64,000 bases of DNA from Candidatus Pyrohabitans jungbluthii. Lineage in GTDB: Archaea > Hydrothermarchaeota > Hydrothermarchaeia > Hydrothermarchaeales > BMS3B. Made by a program: the position numbers and the translations under genes. Each line of letters starts with the position of its first letter. Position 1 is the stretch's first letter. Below the pieces are notes generated by a model that was not told where the DNA came from, made no database searches, and saw only the letters and a list, made by a program, of their open reading frames with translations. Location: NCBI GenBank assembly GCA_002010065.2, contig MTMD02000008.1, positions 310,001 through 374,000 on the forward strand, written 5' to 3'. Positions 28,107 to 38,210 of the stretch are shown piece by piece.

Positions 28107-29609
28107 ATGAAGGTGCTCATAGTTACGGGGAAGCTCGCAGCAGAGCGCGCTCTCGCAATAGCCAAGCGCTTCTCCGCAAAGGTACACATAACCAGCGAGG
28201 AGGTGGCCAGCCTTTTAACTCCAAGAAAGATTGCAAAGAGCTTGGGCAGGGTTCGCGACGCAGAGATGGTGCTCGTACCCGGCTTGATTAAGGGCGACGT
28301 CGCTGAGGTGGCTCGCGTAACCGGTGTACCCGTGTATAAAGGCACCCGTGACATCGCTGATTTGGAGATTCTCCTTAAAAATCTGGATAATATTGAACTC
28401 TCCACCACCACTCCAGCGGATGCCCTGCTTGAAGACAGGGTTATAGCTCAAGCGCTGCGCGAGCTCAAGCGCGTCGATTCCGCGAAGGTAAAAGAGAAGC
28501 TGCTCAAACGCAGGAGGAACATGCTAATAGGCAGCCTCGCTGTGGGCAGGGACTTTCCAATGCGAGTGCTGGCTGAGATTGTGGGGATAGAGCATCTGAG
28601 CGATGATGAGATTCTCAGGCGGGCGAACTACTTCAAGCGCAGCGGCGCTGACATAATAGACCTGGGGATAATGGAGTCCTCGCCCAAGCGCGTCGCAGAG
28701 GTTATAGAACTGCTCAAACCTCTGGAAGTGCCCCTCTCCATTGATACCATGGAGGCGAGGAACATCGCCTCCGCCATAGATGCTGGGGCTGATCTCATTC
28801 TGAGCTTTGACCACGAGCTTTTGAAGGAGTTCTCTGGCATAGAAACGCCGAGCGTTATAATCCCCCGTCGAGGAGGCGAGGTTCCCAGGCGGGCAGAGCA
28901 ACGGGTAAAGCTCCTGGAGGAGAACATAGCTTTAGCAGAGGAACAGGGATTTAAAAAGATTATAGCCGACCCTCTGCTATCTCCTCTCAATTTCGGCTTC
29001 ACCGAGAGCGTGGAAGCGTATCGCCGTTTTGGGGAGCGCAACCCTGAGCGGGTGATGCTCTTCGGCCTGGGCAATGTGAGCGAGCTGCTCGACGCGGATT
29101 CCACGGGCGTAAACGCTGTCCTCGCGGGCATAGCCAGCGAGGTGGGGGCGAGCATCCTCTTCACCCCAGAGGCAAGTGCTAAAACTAAGGGGAGCGTGCG
29201 CGAGCTGAGCGTAGCTGCGAAAATGATGTTCCTAGCGAAGCAGCGTGGAGCGATGCCCAAGGATCTGGGGCTCAGCTTGCTCGTGTGCAAAGAGAAGCGA
29301 ATAAGGCGGGAGCCTCTGCCAGAGGAGGTAAAGCGAGCTAAGGCGGTAAAGGCTGAGCAAAGCGCCTCGCATGCATGGGATGCAAAGGGCTACTTCAAGA
29401 TATACGTAGACGACGCGATGATTTACTGTGCCCATTTCATGGACGGGAAGCTCAACCTTGTTGTGACTGGCGAAAGCGCAAAAGACATAGGCGACACACT
29501 GCTGCGCCTGGGTTTAATAGGCGAGCTTTCCCATGCTCTGTACCTGGGCCGCGAACTTCAGCGCGCCGAGGATGCCCTTCGCCTTGGGAAGGGTTATGTT
29601 CAGCGGTGA
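28107..29609 (+). CDS. Dihydropteroate synthase-related protein (TIGR00284-like)
   Basis: MKVLIVTGKLAAERALAIAKRFSAKVHITSEEVASLLTP...ADIIDLGIMESSPKRVAEVIELLKPLEVPLSIDTMEARNIASAIDAGADLILSFD. Confidence 0.85.
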   Translation: MKVLIVTGKLAAERALAIAKRFSAKVHITSEEVASLLTPRKIAKSLGRVRDAEMVLVPGLIKGDVAEVARVTGVPVYKGTRDIADLEILLKNLDNIELSTTTPADALLEDRVIAQALRELKRVDSAKVKEKLLKRRRNMLIGSLAVGRDFPMRVLAEIVGIEHLSDDEILRRANYFKRSGADIIDLGIMESSPKRVAEVIELLKPLEVPLSIDTMEARNIASAIDAGADLILSFDHELLKEFSGIETPSVIIPRRGGEVPRRAEQRVKLLEENIALAEEQGFKKIIADPLLSPLNFGFTESVEAYRRFGERNPERVMLFGLGNVSELLDADSTGVNAVLAGIASEVGASILFTPEASAKTKGSVRELSVAAKMMFLAKQRGAMPKDLGLSLLVCKEKRIRREPLPEEVKRAKAVKAEQSASHAWDAKGYFKIYVDDAMIYCAHFMDGKLNLVVTGESAKDIGDTLLRLGLIGELSHALYLGRELQRAEDALRLGKGYVQR

Positions 29610-29678
29610 GTTAAAAATTGTTACCGTTGAGACTGCTCGGCCTAATTGCGGCTTCACAAGGCGAGAGAGGTTATAGGC

Positions 29679-31409
29679 GTGCCCAGGGTAAAGATTACCG
29701 ACACAACTTTTCGCGATGCGCACCAGAGTTTGGCCGCAACCCGCATGCGGATGCGCCATATGCTGCCCATAATTGAGAAGATGGATGAGGTTGGCTTCTT
29801 CTCTATGGAAGTGTGGGGCGGCGCCACCTTCGATTCGTGCATCCGCTACCTGAATGAGGACCCATGGGAGCGCATCCGCACCTTCAAGAAGCACATGAAG
29901 AACACACCCACGCAGATGCTCCTTAGAGGGCAGAACCTCGTAGGCTATAAACACTACAGCGACGACATAGTGGAGAAGTTTGTGGAAAAGGCCTACGAGA
30001 ACGGCGTGGATATATTCCGAATATTCGACGCCCTCAATGATATCCGTAACATGGAGTTTGCAATACGCGTCGCTAAGCGCCTAGGTGCGCACGTTCAGGG
30101 TACAATATGTTACACAATTTCGCCCGTGCACACCATTGAGAGCTACGTGGAGCTTGCGAAGAAGTTGGAAGAGCTTGAGTGCGATTCGCTGTGCATAAAG
30201 GATATGGCAGGGCTCATCTCCCCTCAGGCAGCGCGCGACCTCGTTAGGGCGCTGAAAAAGGAGATTTCCATACCTATAGACCTGCACTCCCACTGCACCT
30301 CCGGTATGGCGCCCATCGCCTACTTCGCCGCCATCGAAGCGGGTGTGGATATAATTGACACCGCAATGTCCCCCTTTGCGTGGGGCACCTCGCAGCCACC
30401 CACGGAGAGCATGGTGGCCGCGCTTAAAGGTACGCCCTACGACACAGGCATTGACCTCGAGGCTTTTGCTGAAATAACACCCTTCTTCAAGGAGGTGCGA
30501 AGGCGATACGATGCGATTATCGAGGACATCTCAGAGATGGTCGACGTCAACGTGCTGCTATACCAGATTCCCGGGGGGATGATGTCTAACTTAATAGCCC
30601 AGCTCAAAGAGCAGAACGCCCTGGACAAGCTTCCCGAGGTTCTTGAAGAGGTGCCACGGGTGCGAAAAGACCTGGGCTACCCGCCTCTGGTGACGCCCAC
30701 GTCGCAGATAGTAGGCACGCAGGCGGTTATGAATGTCCTTGTGGGAGAGCGCTATAAGGTGGTGCCAAAGGAGGTTAAGGATTACGTTCGTGGCCTATAC
30801 GGCAAGCCCCCCGCGCCCATAGACGAGGAGGTCAAGGCGAAGATAATAGGCGACGAGGAGGTTATAACCTGCCGCCCCGCAGATTTGCTCCCGCCTCAGC
30901 TACACCAGCTTAAAGAAGAGGCGGAGAAGCTGGGGATAATTAAAAAGGAGGAGGATCTGCTAACCTATGCCCTCTACCCGGCGATAGCGGTGAAGTTCCT
31001 CAAAGGCGAGTTACGCGAGGAGCCCCTGCCAGAGAAGCGCGAGGCTGCGGAGAAGGAGGAGAAAGGCATCCCCACGGAATACGTGGTAGAGGTGGATGGC
31101 GAGGAGTTCAATGTGCGCGTAAAGCCAGTGGGTGGCTTCATCGAAATCTCACAGGCGGCGAGGGCAGCACAGCAAAAAGCCCCGCCAAAGGATGTGGAGG
31201 GCGGCATTAAGGCACCGATGCAGGGGATGATAGTGAAGATCAATGTAAAGAAGGGCGACAAGGTGAACAAGGGCGACGTCGTAGCTGTGCTCGAAGCCAT
31301 GAAGATGCAGAATGACGTCATCGCAAGCCACGACGGCACAGTTGAGGAGATCTTCGTGGAGGAGGGGGCGAACGTCGCAGCTGGGGACGTTATAATGGCT
31401 GTGAGATGA
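29679..31409 (+). CDS. pycB: Pyruvate carboxylase subunit B / oxaloacetate decarboxylase alpha with C-terminal biotinyl domain
   Basis: KITDTTFRDAHQSLAATRMRMRHMLPI; biotinyl motif VLEAMKMQNDVIASHDG. Confidence 0.94.
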   Translation: MPRVKITDTTFRDAHQSLAATRMRMRHMLPIIEKMDEVGFFSMEVWGGATFDSCIRYLNEDPWERIRTFKKHMKNTPTQMLLRGQNLVGYKHYSDDIVEKFVEKAYENGVDIFRIFDALNDIRNMEFAIRVAKRLGAHVQGTICYTISPVHTIESYVELAKKLEELECDSLCIKDMAGLISPQAARDLVRALKKEISIPIDLHSHCTSGMAPIAYFAAIEAGVDIIDTAMSPFAWGTSQPPTESMVAALKGTPYDTGIDLEAFAEITPFFKEVRRRYDAIIEDISEMVDVNVLLYQIPGGMMSNLIAQLKEQNALDKLPEVLEEVPRVRKDLGYPPLVTPTSQIVGTQAVMNVLVGERYKVVPKEVKDYVRGLYGKPPAPIDEEVKAKIIGDEEVITCRPADLLPPQLHQLKEEAEKLGIIKKEEDLLTYALYPAIAVKFLKGELREEPLPEKREAAEKEEKGIPTEYVVEVDGEEFNVRVKPVGGFIEISQAARAAQQKAPPKDVEGGIKAPMQGMIVKINVKKGDKVNKGDVVAVLEAMKMQNDVIASHDGTVEEIFVEEGANVAAGDVIMAVR

Positions 31410-31505
31410 GCTACTCAAAAATCTACTATTTTTCAGAATTCGAAAGAAAAAGCATATATAAGCAGCAAATAAAATATTAGATACTTTAATGGGGCCTAAC
31501 GGGGG

Positions 31506-31532
31506 GAGGGGGAACCCTCTTATTTTCATTTT
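31506..31532 (+). terminator. Hairpin with T-rich tail
   Basis: gaggg-ggaa-ccctc (31506-31519) followed by ttattttcattttt. Confidence 0.6.
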
Positions 31533-31581
31533 TCCAGCGGTATGCAAAAGGATTTAATAGCCCTGTGCCTTACTCTTTTTA

Positions 31582-32598
31582 ATGCTTGAGTTAACCTATG
31601 AGACCTTCGCGAGGAAGAGGGCGAAGCTAAGGGAGAAGATGATAAAGCTGCTACACAGTGAAGAGTTGAGCAGGTACCGCGAACTGTGGCACAGCTTTGA
31701 GCCCGAGGCGGGGCAGAGCGTTATTGCCGCCGTGGACGGAAGCAGCAACTACAAGCGCTACAAGAGCCTGCTGCTCTACGCGATTAACGCTGCGGTGGTG
31801 AGCTACGACGGCTCTCTTAAAGAGAAGGGATACGCGGATGTTGACTTCCTCACACCCTACAAGTACCTCACTGAGAGGCTTGACCTTTACCGCGCAACCC
31901 TTGAGCTAAAGGCAGCCCTTTCGGTGATAGATGAGGTGGAGCTTCTACTTCTTGACGGCTCACTCCACAGCAGCTTAACTGCGCCGAAGCAGTGGTGGAG
32001 GTTTATGGAGAGAGAAAAGGTAGAGGAGGTGCTTAACTATCTCCCCTTGCTGGAGGAGAGCGAGGAAACAGAGCTAATCTCAAAGGAAATAGCCGAAGAG
32101 TTGGAGGAAGCAGAGAAGATTATGCTGCTAGAGTACCTGGAGTACCTTGTGGCGATTCAGAAGTTGGTTGAGAGGGGGGTGAATAAGGTGGTGGGAGTAG
32201 CCAAAACTTCGACGGACACCAGCTTTAACAGGGGTATTCCAGATATAGCGGTGTTTGAGGAAATCACAAGCAGCGCTGGCTACTCTTCGCCGAGAGACAA
32301 GTTTATAAACATGCGCTACCCCATCTACGATGACTTCTTCAGAAGCCTAGTGTTCACAACCTTCTATGCCAGGCTTGAGAGGGGTAAGGGCATGCTCATG
32401 ATTGAGCTTCCGCGAGAGGCGAGAGAAGAGGAAATCCACGAGCTGCTTGCAAAGCTCAGAGGCATAAGCGTAGACGGTTACCCCTACCTGCTAAGAAAAG
32501 CCCACAAGAGAGTAGTAATAACCGGAAAGGACATGGAGAAGTTTGCAATCTCCCTAGGCATAAGCGAGAAAACTGGGAGGGAGGTGCTGGCATGGTAG
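31582..32598 (+). CDS. nurA: NurA 5'-3' nuclease
   Basis: VIAAVDGSSNYKRYKSLLLYAINAAVV (NurA DGS motif); overlaps herA by 7 nt. Confidence 0.87.
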   Translation: MLELTYETFARKRAKLREKMIKLLHSEELSRYRELWHSFEPEAGQSVIAAVDGSSNYKRYKSLLLYAINAAVVSYDGSLKEKGYADVDFLTPYKYLTERLDLYRATLELKAALSVIDEVELLLLDGSLHSSLTAPKQWWRFMEREKVEEVLNYLPLLEESEETELISKEIAEELEEAEKIMLLEYLEYLVAIQKLVERGVNKVVGVAKTSTDTSFNRGIPDIAVFEEITSSAGYSSPRDKFINMRYPIYDDFFRSLVFTTFYARLERGKGMLMIELPREAREEEIHELLAKLRGISVDGYPYLLRKAHKRVVITGKDMEKFAISLGISEKTGREVLAW

Positions 32599-34073
32599 AG
32601 GTTATAGGCGTGTGCATCGGCGAGGCTTCGCCCTCAAAAGTGTCCTTTATAGCAAAGAAAATGCCAAAACTTGGCGAGTATGTGGTGCTTGAGTTTGACG
32701 GCATGCGTGTGCTCGGCATGGTGGAAGCTCTAACCAGAGGTAACCCAAGCATCTCAGGGGACATCCTCGACCCCGAGGTGGTAGAGCGCATCCTTTCCTT
32801 CGAGAGTCAGGAGGAGCAATACATACGCGCCAGCCTTCGCCTTCTCGGGGAGATTTCGTCTCTAACCATGCCCAAGGTTCCACCGCCGCCAGGCACAAAG
32901 GTTTACCGCGCCGATGCACAAACGCTGAGGAGCATTTTTGGAGGAGGGAACATAAAGATAGGGAGGCTCATCTCCCACCCTGAGGTGGAGGTTTACGTGG
33001 ATGCGAACAAGATGATCACTAGGCATCTTGCGATTCTTGCAATTACCGGTGCTGGGAAGAGCAACACTGTTAGCGTAATCGTCGATGGTATCCTCAAGCT
33101 CAAGGGCATGCCCGTGATATTCGACATGCACTCCGAGTATGTAAATGCAGAATTTTCAGGTGGAGTTAAGCGCATCCTGCCAAAGCTTAATCCTATTTAC
33201 CTGCTGTATGGCGAGCTGAAGCGTCTTGTGAACATCGATGAAAAGGCGTATATCCAGGAGAGGTACCTGCGCGAAGCTTATAACCATGCCATGGACCAGG
33301 TTAAGACCTCGCCCGCAAGCTTAATAGATGAGATGCTTCTTTATCTTCAAGAAGTCTACTCCAGCGAAGAAACCAACACCAGCGAAAAGAACTCCATCTC
33401 GGGCGTTATTGGCAAGCTTTTGGACTTCCGGGAGAAATACGGTGATATCCTGGATGAGCACGCCCCTGAGATAGTTGAACTGTTTGAGCAGGGAAAGGCA
33501 AACGTCATAGACCTGGGAAGCGTTGACGAGGACTACGCCGACGTTATAGTGAGTCATGTGCTGAGAAAGCTTCTGTACAAGCGGAAGCTTCGCGGGATAC
33601 CTCCGGCTTTCTGCATTCTCGAAGAGGCGCACATCCTCGCCCCCGCGTACCGCCCCACGCTTTCAAAGTACTGGATTGACCGCATCGCTCGCGAGGGGAG
33701 AAAGTTCGGCGTGGGTTTGTGCCTGGTGAGTCAGCGTCCAAAGAGCTTGGACGCAAACTCGCTATCTCAGGCGAACAATGCGATAATAATGCGCCTTGTT
33801 GAGCCCAGCGATCAACGCCACGTTCAGCAGGCGAGCGAGAGGCTGAGCGATGACCTTTTGGCTCAGCTTAGCTCCCTTAACATAGGCGAGGCGGTTGTGC
33901 TCGGGCTGATGACGCGCATACCAGCGCTGGTAAAGATAGACAGATTTGAGGGTAAGCTCTCAGGCGGGGACCCGGACATAATCGCAGAGTGGGAGAGGAT
34001 GAAAAATAGCGCTGAGGAAGAGGCTGAACAAGCTAAGAGAGAGGTGGAGGAGCTTTACTCAGGGATGGAGTAG
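32592..34073 (+). CDS. herA: HerA DNA helicase/ATPase
   Basis: HLAILAITGAGKSNTVSVIVDGILKLKGMPVIFDMHSEY; FCILEEAHILAP; GLCLVSQRPKSLD. Confidence 0.94.
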   Translation: MVEVIGVCIGEASPSKVSFIAKKMPKLGEYVVLEFDGMRVLGMVEALTRGNPSISGDILDPEVVERILSFESQEEQYIRASLRLLGEISSLTMPKVPPPPGTKVYRADAQTLRSIFGGGNIKIGRLISHPEVEVYVDANKMITRHLAILAITGAGKSNTVSVIVDGILKLKGMPVIFDMHSEYVNAEFSGGVKRILPKLNPIYLLYGELKRLVNIDEKAYIQERYLREAYNHAMDQVKTSPASLIDEMLLYLQEVYSSEETNTSEKNSISGVIGKLLDFREKYGDILDEHAPEIVELFEQGKANVIDLGSVDEDYADVIVSHVLRKLLYKRKLRGIPPAFCILEEAHILAPAYRPTLSKYWIDRIAREGRKFGVGLCLVSQRPKSLDANSLSQANNAIIMRLVEPSDQRHVQQASERLSDDLLAQLSSLNIGEAVVLGLMTRIPALVKIDRFEGKLSGGDPDIIAEWERMKNSAEEEAEQAKREVEELYSGME

Positions 34074-34370
34074 CTATATCCTGACCATCTGCGCATGAGG
34101 CACGCCACACACGCGGAGCACATTCTCCTTGTCTATTATCCCTTCTTTTATTGCGATGGAAACAACGCTTTCCCCAGCGAGGTTTGCGATTGTTGCCTCC
34201 TTCAGGAACACCACAACCTGCTCCTCCGTGAATGCCTCATCGCCGTAAAACTCCTTCCTTATATCAAGGACAAGTTCCCCTTCCTCGAATACCTTCCCAC
34301 GAATATCCTCGTCGCACACCGCAACGAGAACCTCATTCTGCACCCGGTATACCTTGGCATAGTACTTCAT
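34074..34370 (-). CDS. DUF424-family protein
   Basis: YAKVYRVQNEVLVAVCDEDIRGKVFEEGELVLDIRKEFYGDE...VSIAIKEGIIDKENVLRVCGVPHAQMV. Confidence 0.83.
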   Translation of the reverse strand: MKYYAKVYRVQNEVLVAVCDEDIRGKVFEEGELVLDIRKEFYGDEAFTEEQVVVFLKEATIANLAGESVVSIAIKEGIIDKENVLRVCGVPHAQMVRI

Positions 34371-34408
34371 TTCACCCAGGCGGCGCAGTTTAACGTTTTA
34401 CGCCAATC

Positions 34409-35122
34409 TTAAACACGTTTGAACCTGCCAATCTTGGGCTCGTATATCTCGCCTTCGCTAAGAAGCTCATTAAGTACTTCTTCCAGCTGCTCCTCTTCCA
34501 GAGCGCTCTCCCTGAGGAGGGTGATGTACTTCACACCATCGCCGTCGTCAAGCTCCTCGATGAGGTGGAGCACCTTCAGCTTCGGCTCCTCCTTTTCCTC
34601 GCGCTCGACGAGTTCAGCTGACTCAGCGTTTTCTACGCCTACAACCTCTTCCTCTACCACTGGCTCTTCAAAGCTCGCCTCAGCGGCACTCTCCTCTGCC
34701 GGTGCCTCCACCTCTGGCAACCGCCTCTCAGCTATCGCAAGCTCAAGCTCACGCACCAGCTCCCAGTTGGGATCGTCGATTACTCTTACCACCTCTGCAA
34801 GGATGTAAATCTCACCATCGTACTCCTTCACCTTGCCCACCACATCGACGGTATCGCCCACGCTAACCTTAACCAGAGGGTCAACCTCGCGGAAGGCGCG
34901 CACAGCTATCGTAGCCGAGGCGTCATCAAGGGTTATGCTGGAGTATTTGCCATCATCGCTCACAAACTTGGCAACGACAACACCCATAACGCGTACCCTC
35001 GAGGCTTTTACGCCTCGCCTCGTGATTATATAATTGGGCTCAAAGCGTTCACTGCTGCGGTGAAAACTAGCTTCCACCACATCTTTAATTCTGAGCTTTA
35101 CTGCAGTGCCCCTCTCAATCAT
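34409..35122 (-). CDS. OB-fold RPA-like ssDNA-binding protein with C-terminal wHTH-like tail
   Basis: RVRVMGVVVAKFVSDDGKYSSITLDDASATIAVRAFREVD...VGDTVDVVGKVKEYDGEIYILAEVVRVI; C-term LLSEGEIYEPKIGRFKRV. Confidence 0.82.
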   Translation of the reverse strand: MIERGTAVKLRIKDVVEASFHRSSERFEPNYIITRRGVKASRVRVMGVVVAKFVSDDGKYSSITLDDASATIAVRAFREVDPLVKVSVGDTVDVVGKVKEYDGEIYILAEVVRVIDDPNWELVRELELAIAERRLPEVEAPAEESAAEASFEEPVVEEEVVGVENAESAELVEREEKEEPKLKVLHLIEELDDGDGVKYITLLRESALEEEQLEEVLNELLSEGEIYEPKIGRFKRV

Positions 35123-35131
35123 CTCCTACCC

Positions 35132-37174
35132 TCATGTAGTTTTAAAGTGGTCGTACTTTGGCTCAAATATATCGCCTTGCTGGCGCAGCTTCTCTATAAG
35201 CTCCTGCGCAGTGCTCTTAGAAATGCCTCTTTCCTCGGCCAAGCTGAGAATCTCAGAGCGCTTGGCAGTGCCGTACTCATCCTCAAGCTCCTTTATTATG
35301 CTCAATATCTCTTTAATCTTGTCCCTCTGGGACTTGGTGACGCCCACGTAAATCTTATCTATGTCTACCCTGCCTGTTTCTAAATCCAGACCCGCCTGCG
35401 CCAGCGAGGTTTTGACCAGCGCGATGGCGCGATGGGCATCCTCTGCCGTAACTACGTTGCTCAGCCTCACCCGTGCACTTGCTTTGGCTAACCTAACTAT
35501 CGCCCAGAGCTGCCTCGCAGTAAGAGGTATTGGCACATCTTCGCTGCGCTGCGCCACCTCGCGCATCTCCACGTAGAAGTCCTCAATGGCTCGGCGCGCC
35601 TCCTCGCTGAGCTCAGGGAACACGTTCTGCCTAGCGTAGGCGATGTACTTTTTGAGCAACTCCGGCGGTATGGGTGGCTTTATGCTCTCAGGCGAAGAGG
35701 CTGTATCCAGTATGTGCCTTGCAATCTCGCGCGTCTTTGAGAGGTCATCTTTAACAAAAAAGATCAAATCAAAGCGGGAGAGTATCGTGGGTGGGAGATT
35801 AACCTGCTCTGAGATTGGGCGGTACTCATCGAAGCGCCCATACTTGGGGTTCGCCGCCGCAAGGATAGCGCAGCGCGAGCGAAAGGTGGCGAGGATGCCA
35901 GCTTTGGCAATGCTTACACTCTGCTGCTCCATTGCCTCGTGCATGGCTGAGCGATCACTCGGATCCATCTTGTCAAACTCGTCAATACATGCGATTCCAC
36001 GGTCGGCGAGTACCAGGGCGCCTGCCTCCAAGCTCCAGCCACCATCGCCAAACTCATCCTTTACAGCGGCTGCTGTCAAGCCAGCGCCGCTGGTGCCCTT
36101 ACCGCTCGCATAAACTCCACGGGGAGCAAGCTCCTTGGCGACATACTGCAGTATCTCGCTTTTACCTGTGGCGGGTTCACCCATGATTATTATGTGGGAA
36201 TCGCCGCGAATTCGTCCTCCATCTGGCAACTCCACGGCAGGAGCAGAGAAAAGCTGATACATTATTGCCTCTTTAATCTCCTCGTAGCCGAAAATGTGGG
36301 GAGCTATGCTTTTGCGAATCCTCTCGTAAATCTCTGGGTCGCGGGAGAGCTCTATAATCTTCTTTTCATCCTCCTTTGAGATGCGAACCTCCTCAAACTC
36401 TATTTGCACTGGATTGAAATTATTCGCCTCAATGAATATGTCGAAGACGCGAGACTTCGCATTGCCCATCTTTCGCCTCGCCGCACGGAGAATGCCTATA
36501 ACCTCAATAGAATCGCCAGGTGTGATTTTCCCTGTCAGGTCGTCCTCCAGAAGCACAGTTATCTGCTTTGGATGCTCTCCTCCGCGCAGGTCTTCCAGAT
36601 TCTCCTGAACAAGAATCTTTTGAGAGTCCACAAACACCGAGTTGTCCACATCAAGCTTGAAAGGACCGCGCTTTTCGCAGCTTTCGCACAGGTAGGGCTC
36701 CTTCAGCGAGTCGTCGTTCTGGGGGATGTGCATTATGTTTCCGCAGCGCTGGCACTCAAAGGCACCAACCACCAGCTTGGGGCGCACATCGGTGGCTTTC
36801 CTCACTATACCCTCGACAGCAATAAGCCTACCCACGTCGGCGCTGCGGATGTCGCGTATCAACAACCTACTCGTGGGTGGAAGATTGGTAAAGCGAAGGT
36901 TGAGTCTTATTGAGGGGTAATCCACGGGTAGCTCAATTTTGGTAAGGGCACGCTGAGCGGCAGAAATCGCAACGTCCGGGTTGCTGAGCACCTCGTCAGC
37001 AAGGGATATGTCGTACCTATCTAAATCTTCAAAGTTGACAACAAGGCTCTTCTCCTCAGGATAACCACGCACCACACGCAGAATCTCCCGCGAATAGTAC
37101 GCCCGGAAGAACCTGTCGAACCTCTCCTCCAGGTCAGTTGCTTGAAAAACCTCCGCACTATGTTCAGCCTCCAT
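35132..37174 (-). CDS. mcm: Replicative DNA helicase MCM
   Basis: IIMGEPATGKSEILQYVAKELAPRGVYASGKGTSGAGLTAAAVKD; GIACIDEFDKMD; ILSRFDLIFFVKD. Confidence 0.97.
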   Translation of the reverse strand: MEAEHSAEVFQATDLEERFDRFFRAYYSREILRVVRGYPEEKSLVVNFEDLDRYDISLADEVLSNPDVAISAAQRALTKIELPVDYPSIRLNLRFTNLPPTSRLLIRDIRSADVGRLIAVEGIVRKATDVRPKLVVGAFECQRCGNIMHIPQNDDSLKEPYLCESCEKRGPFKLDVDNSVFVDSQKILVQENLEDLRGGEHPKQITVLLEDDLTGKITPGDSIEVIGILRAARRKMGNAKSRVFDIFIEANNFNPVQIEFEEVRISKEDEKKIIELSRDPEIYERIRKSIAPHIFGYEEIKEAIMYQLFSAPAVELPDGGRIRGDSHIIIMGEPATGKSEILQYVAKELAPRGVYASGKGTSGAGLTAAAVKDEFGDGGWSLEAGALVLADRGIACIDEFDKMDPSDRSAMHEAMEQQSVSIAKAGILATFRSRCAILAAANPKYGRFDEYRPISEQVNLPPTILSRFDLIFFVKDDLSKTREIARHILDTASSPESIKPPIPPELLKKYIAYARQNVFPELSEEARRAIEDFYVEMREVAQRSEDVPIPLTARQLWAIVRLAKASARVRLSNVVTAEDAHRAIALVKTSLAQAGLDLETGRVDIDKIYVGVTKSQRDKIKEILSIIKELEDEYGTAKRSEILSLAEERGISKSTAQELIEKLRQQGDIFEPKYDHFKTT

Positions 37175-37325
37175 CACAACACCCACTTCCCATTCTATCC
37201 CTATCCTTTTAACCACTTTCGATTGCCTCAGCTTTACTTCCCATGCTTCTCTTGCAGGTTGTGGAGTTTATATTAAGAAGGAGAGTAAAGAGACTTTGCC
37301 GAGAGAGCGCAGGAAAAGTTAAAAC

Positions 37326-38207
37326 TCAAACAAACACCCCGTAAGTGCGCTCCACCTCCTCCTTGTGAATCCTCCAGATATCCTCTTCGCTGAGCAGCCC
37401 CTCCGCGTAGAGTTTCTTAGTAACCCTGGGCACACTCCGCGGGGATACCACCGCTCCCGGACGGGAGGCATCATCGATATAATCTGACTCCATGAGAAAC
37501 CTCGTCCCCTGCTCCAACGCGGCGACTATATTCTTCCTCGTGGCTATAAGCGAGGGCATTATCCTCAACTCCCTGCTTTTTTTAATCAAAGGCGGGGAGA
37601 AGTGTTTCACAACGCGCTCCCTGCGCAGCCCAGCCTTGTCCGCAAGCTCAGCTATCGCAGTGAAGCCAGCTTCATCTATGCTCTCAGTGTGGAGCTGCAC
37701 AGCGCAGTCTGCATCGCGGGCTAACTCAAAGGCATAGAGCATCAAAGCCTCGCACGCCTCGCGTATCTCGTTTGACACAGGATAGTGGGGTCTGCCCACC
37801 TCGCCTATAGCGAAAGCCTCGCCATCGCACACATGCTTAGCGGCGAGCTCAAGCGCCTTCTCCGCGATTTCTTTAGCCTCCTCGAGGCTTCGCTGCCTTA
37901 CCATGAAGTGAAACTCCGCCGGGTGAACCCCAAGCACAGGGAAGGCGCGCACTCCAAGCTCACTAACCAGCTCTGCAAGCTTTATGGTCTCCTCGTAGAG
38001 CCTCGCAAAATTCTCCACACTAACCCCACTCAGCCCCAGGTCTTTGGTCAGCTTGTTCACTAGGAATATATTTTTGCCGCCCTCGCGGACGAACTTTTTA
38101 ACCGCCTCTATGCCCTCGCCATTCCTAGGATCGAGATGCATGTGGTTGTCTGTGATGGGAAACTCCTTCTTGAAGAGGGTGGCTTCCCTGCTAAGAACAG
38201 CCGCCAT
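37326..38207 (-). CDS. TatD-related metal-dependent hydrolase
   Basis: FPITDNHMHLDPRNGEGIEAVKKFVREGGKNIFLVNK; GVHPAEFH; AIGEVGRPHY; LMESDYIDD. Confidence 0.83.
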   Translation of the reverse strand: MAAVLSREATLFKKEFPITDNHMHLDPRNGEGIEAVKKFVREGGKNIFLVNKLTKDLGLSGVSVENFARLYEETIKLAELVSELGVRAFPVLGVHPAEFHFMVRQRSLEEAKEIAEKALELAAKHVCDGEAFAIGEVGRPHYPVSNEIREACEALMLYAFELARDADCAVQLHTESIDEAGFTAIAELADKAGLRRERVVKHFSPPLIKKSRELRIMPSLIATRKNIVAALEQGTRFLMESDYIDDASRPGAVVSPRSVPRVTKKLYAEGLLSEEDIWRIHKEEVERTYGVFV

Positions 38208-38210
38208 TGG

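Noticed and set aside
28628-29290. 220-aa minus-strand ORF antisense to the DHPS-like gene
   Set aside because: Shadow ORF of a clear coding sequence.
31582-34073. Complete HerA-Mre11-Rad50-NurA operon
   Set aside because: Only nurA and herA are present; the flanking genes are pycB and DUF424, so no mre11/rad50 claim was made.
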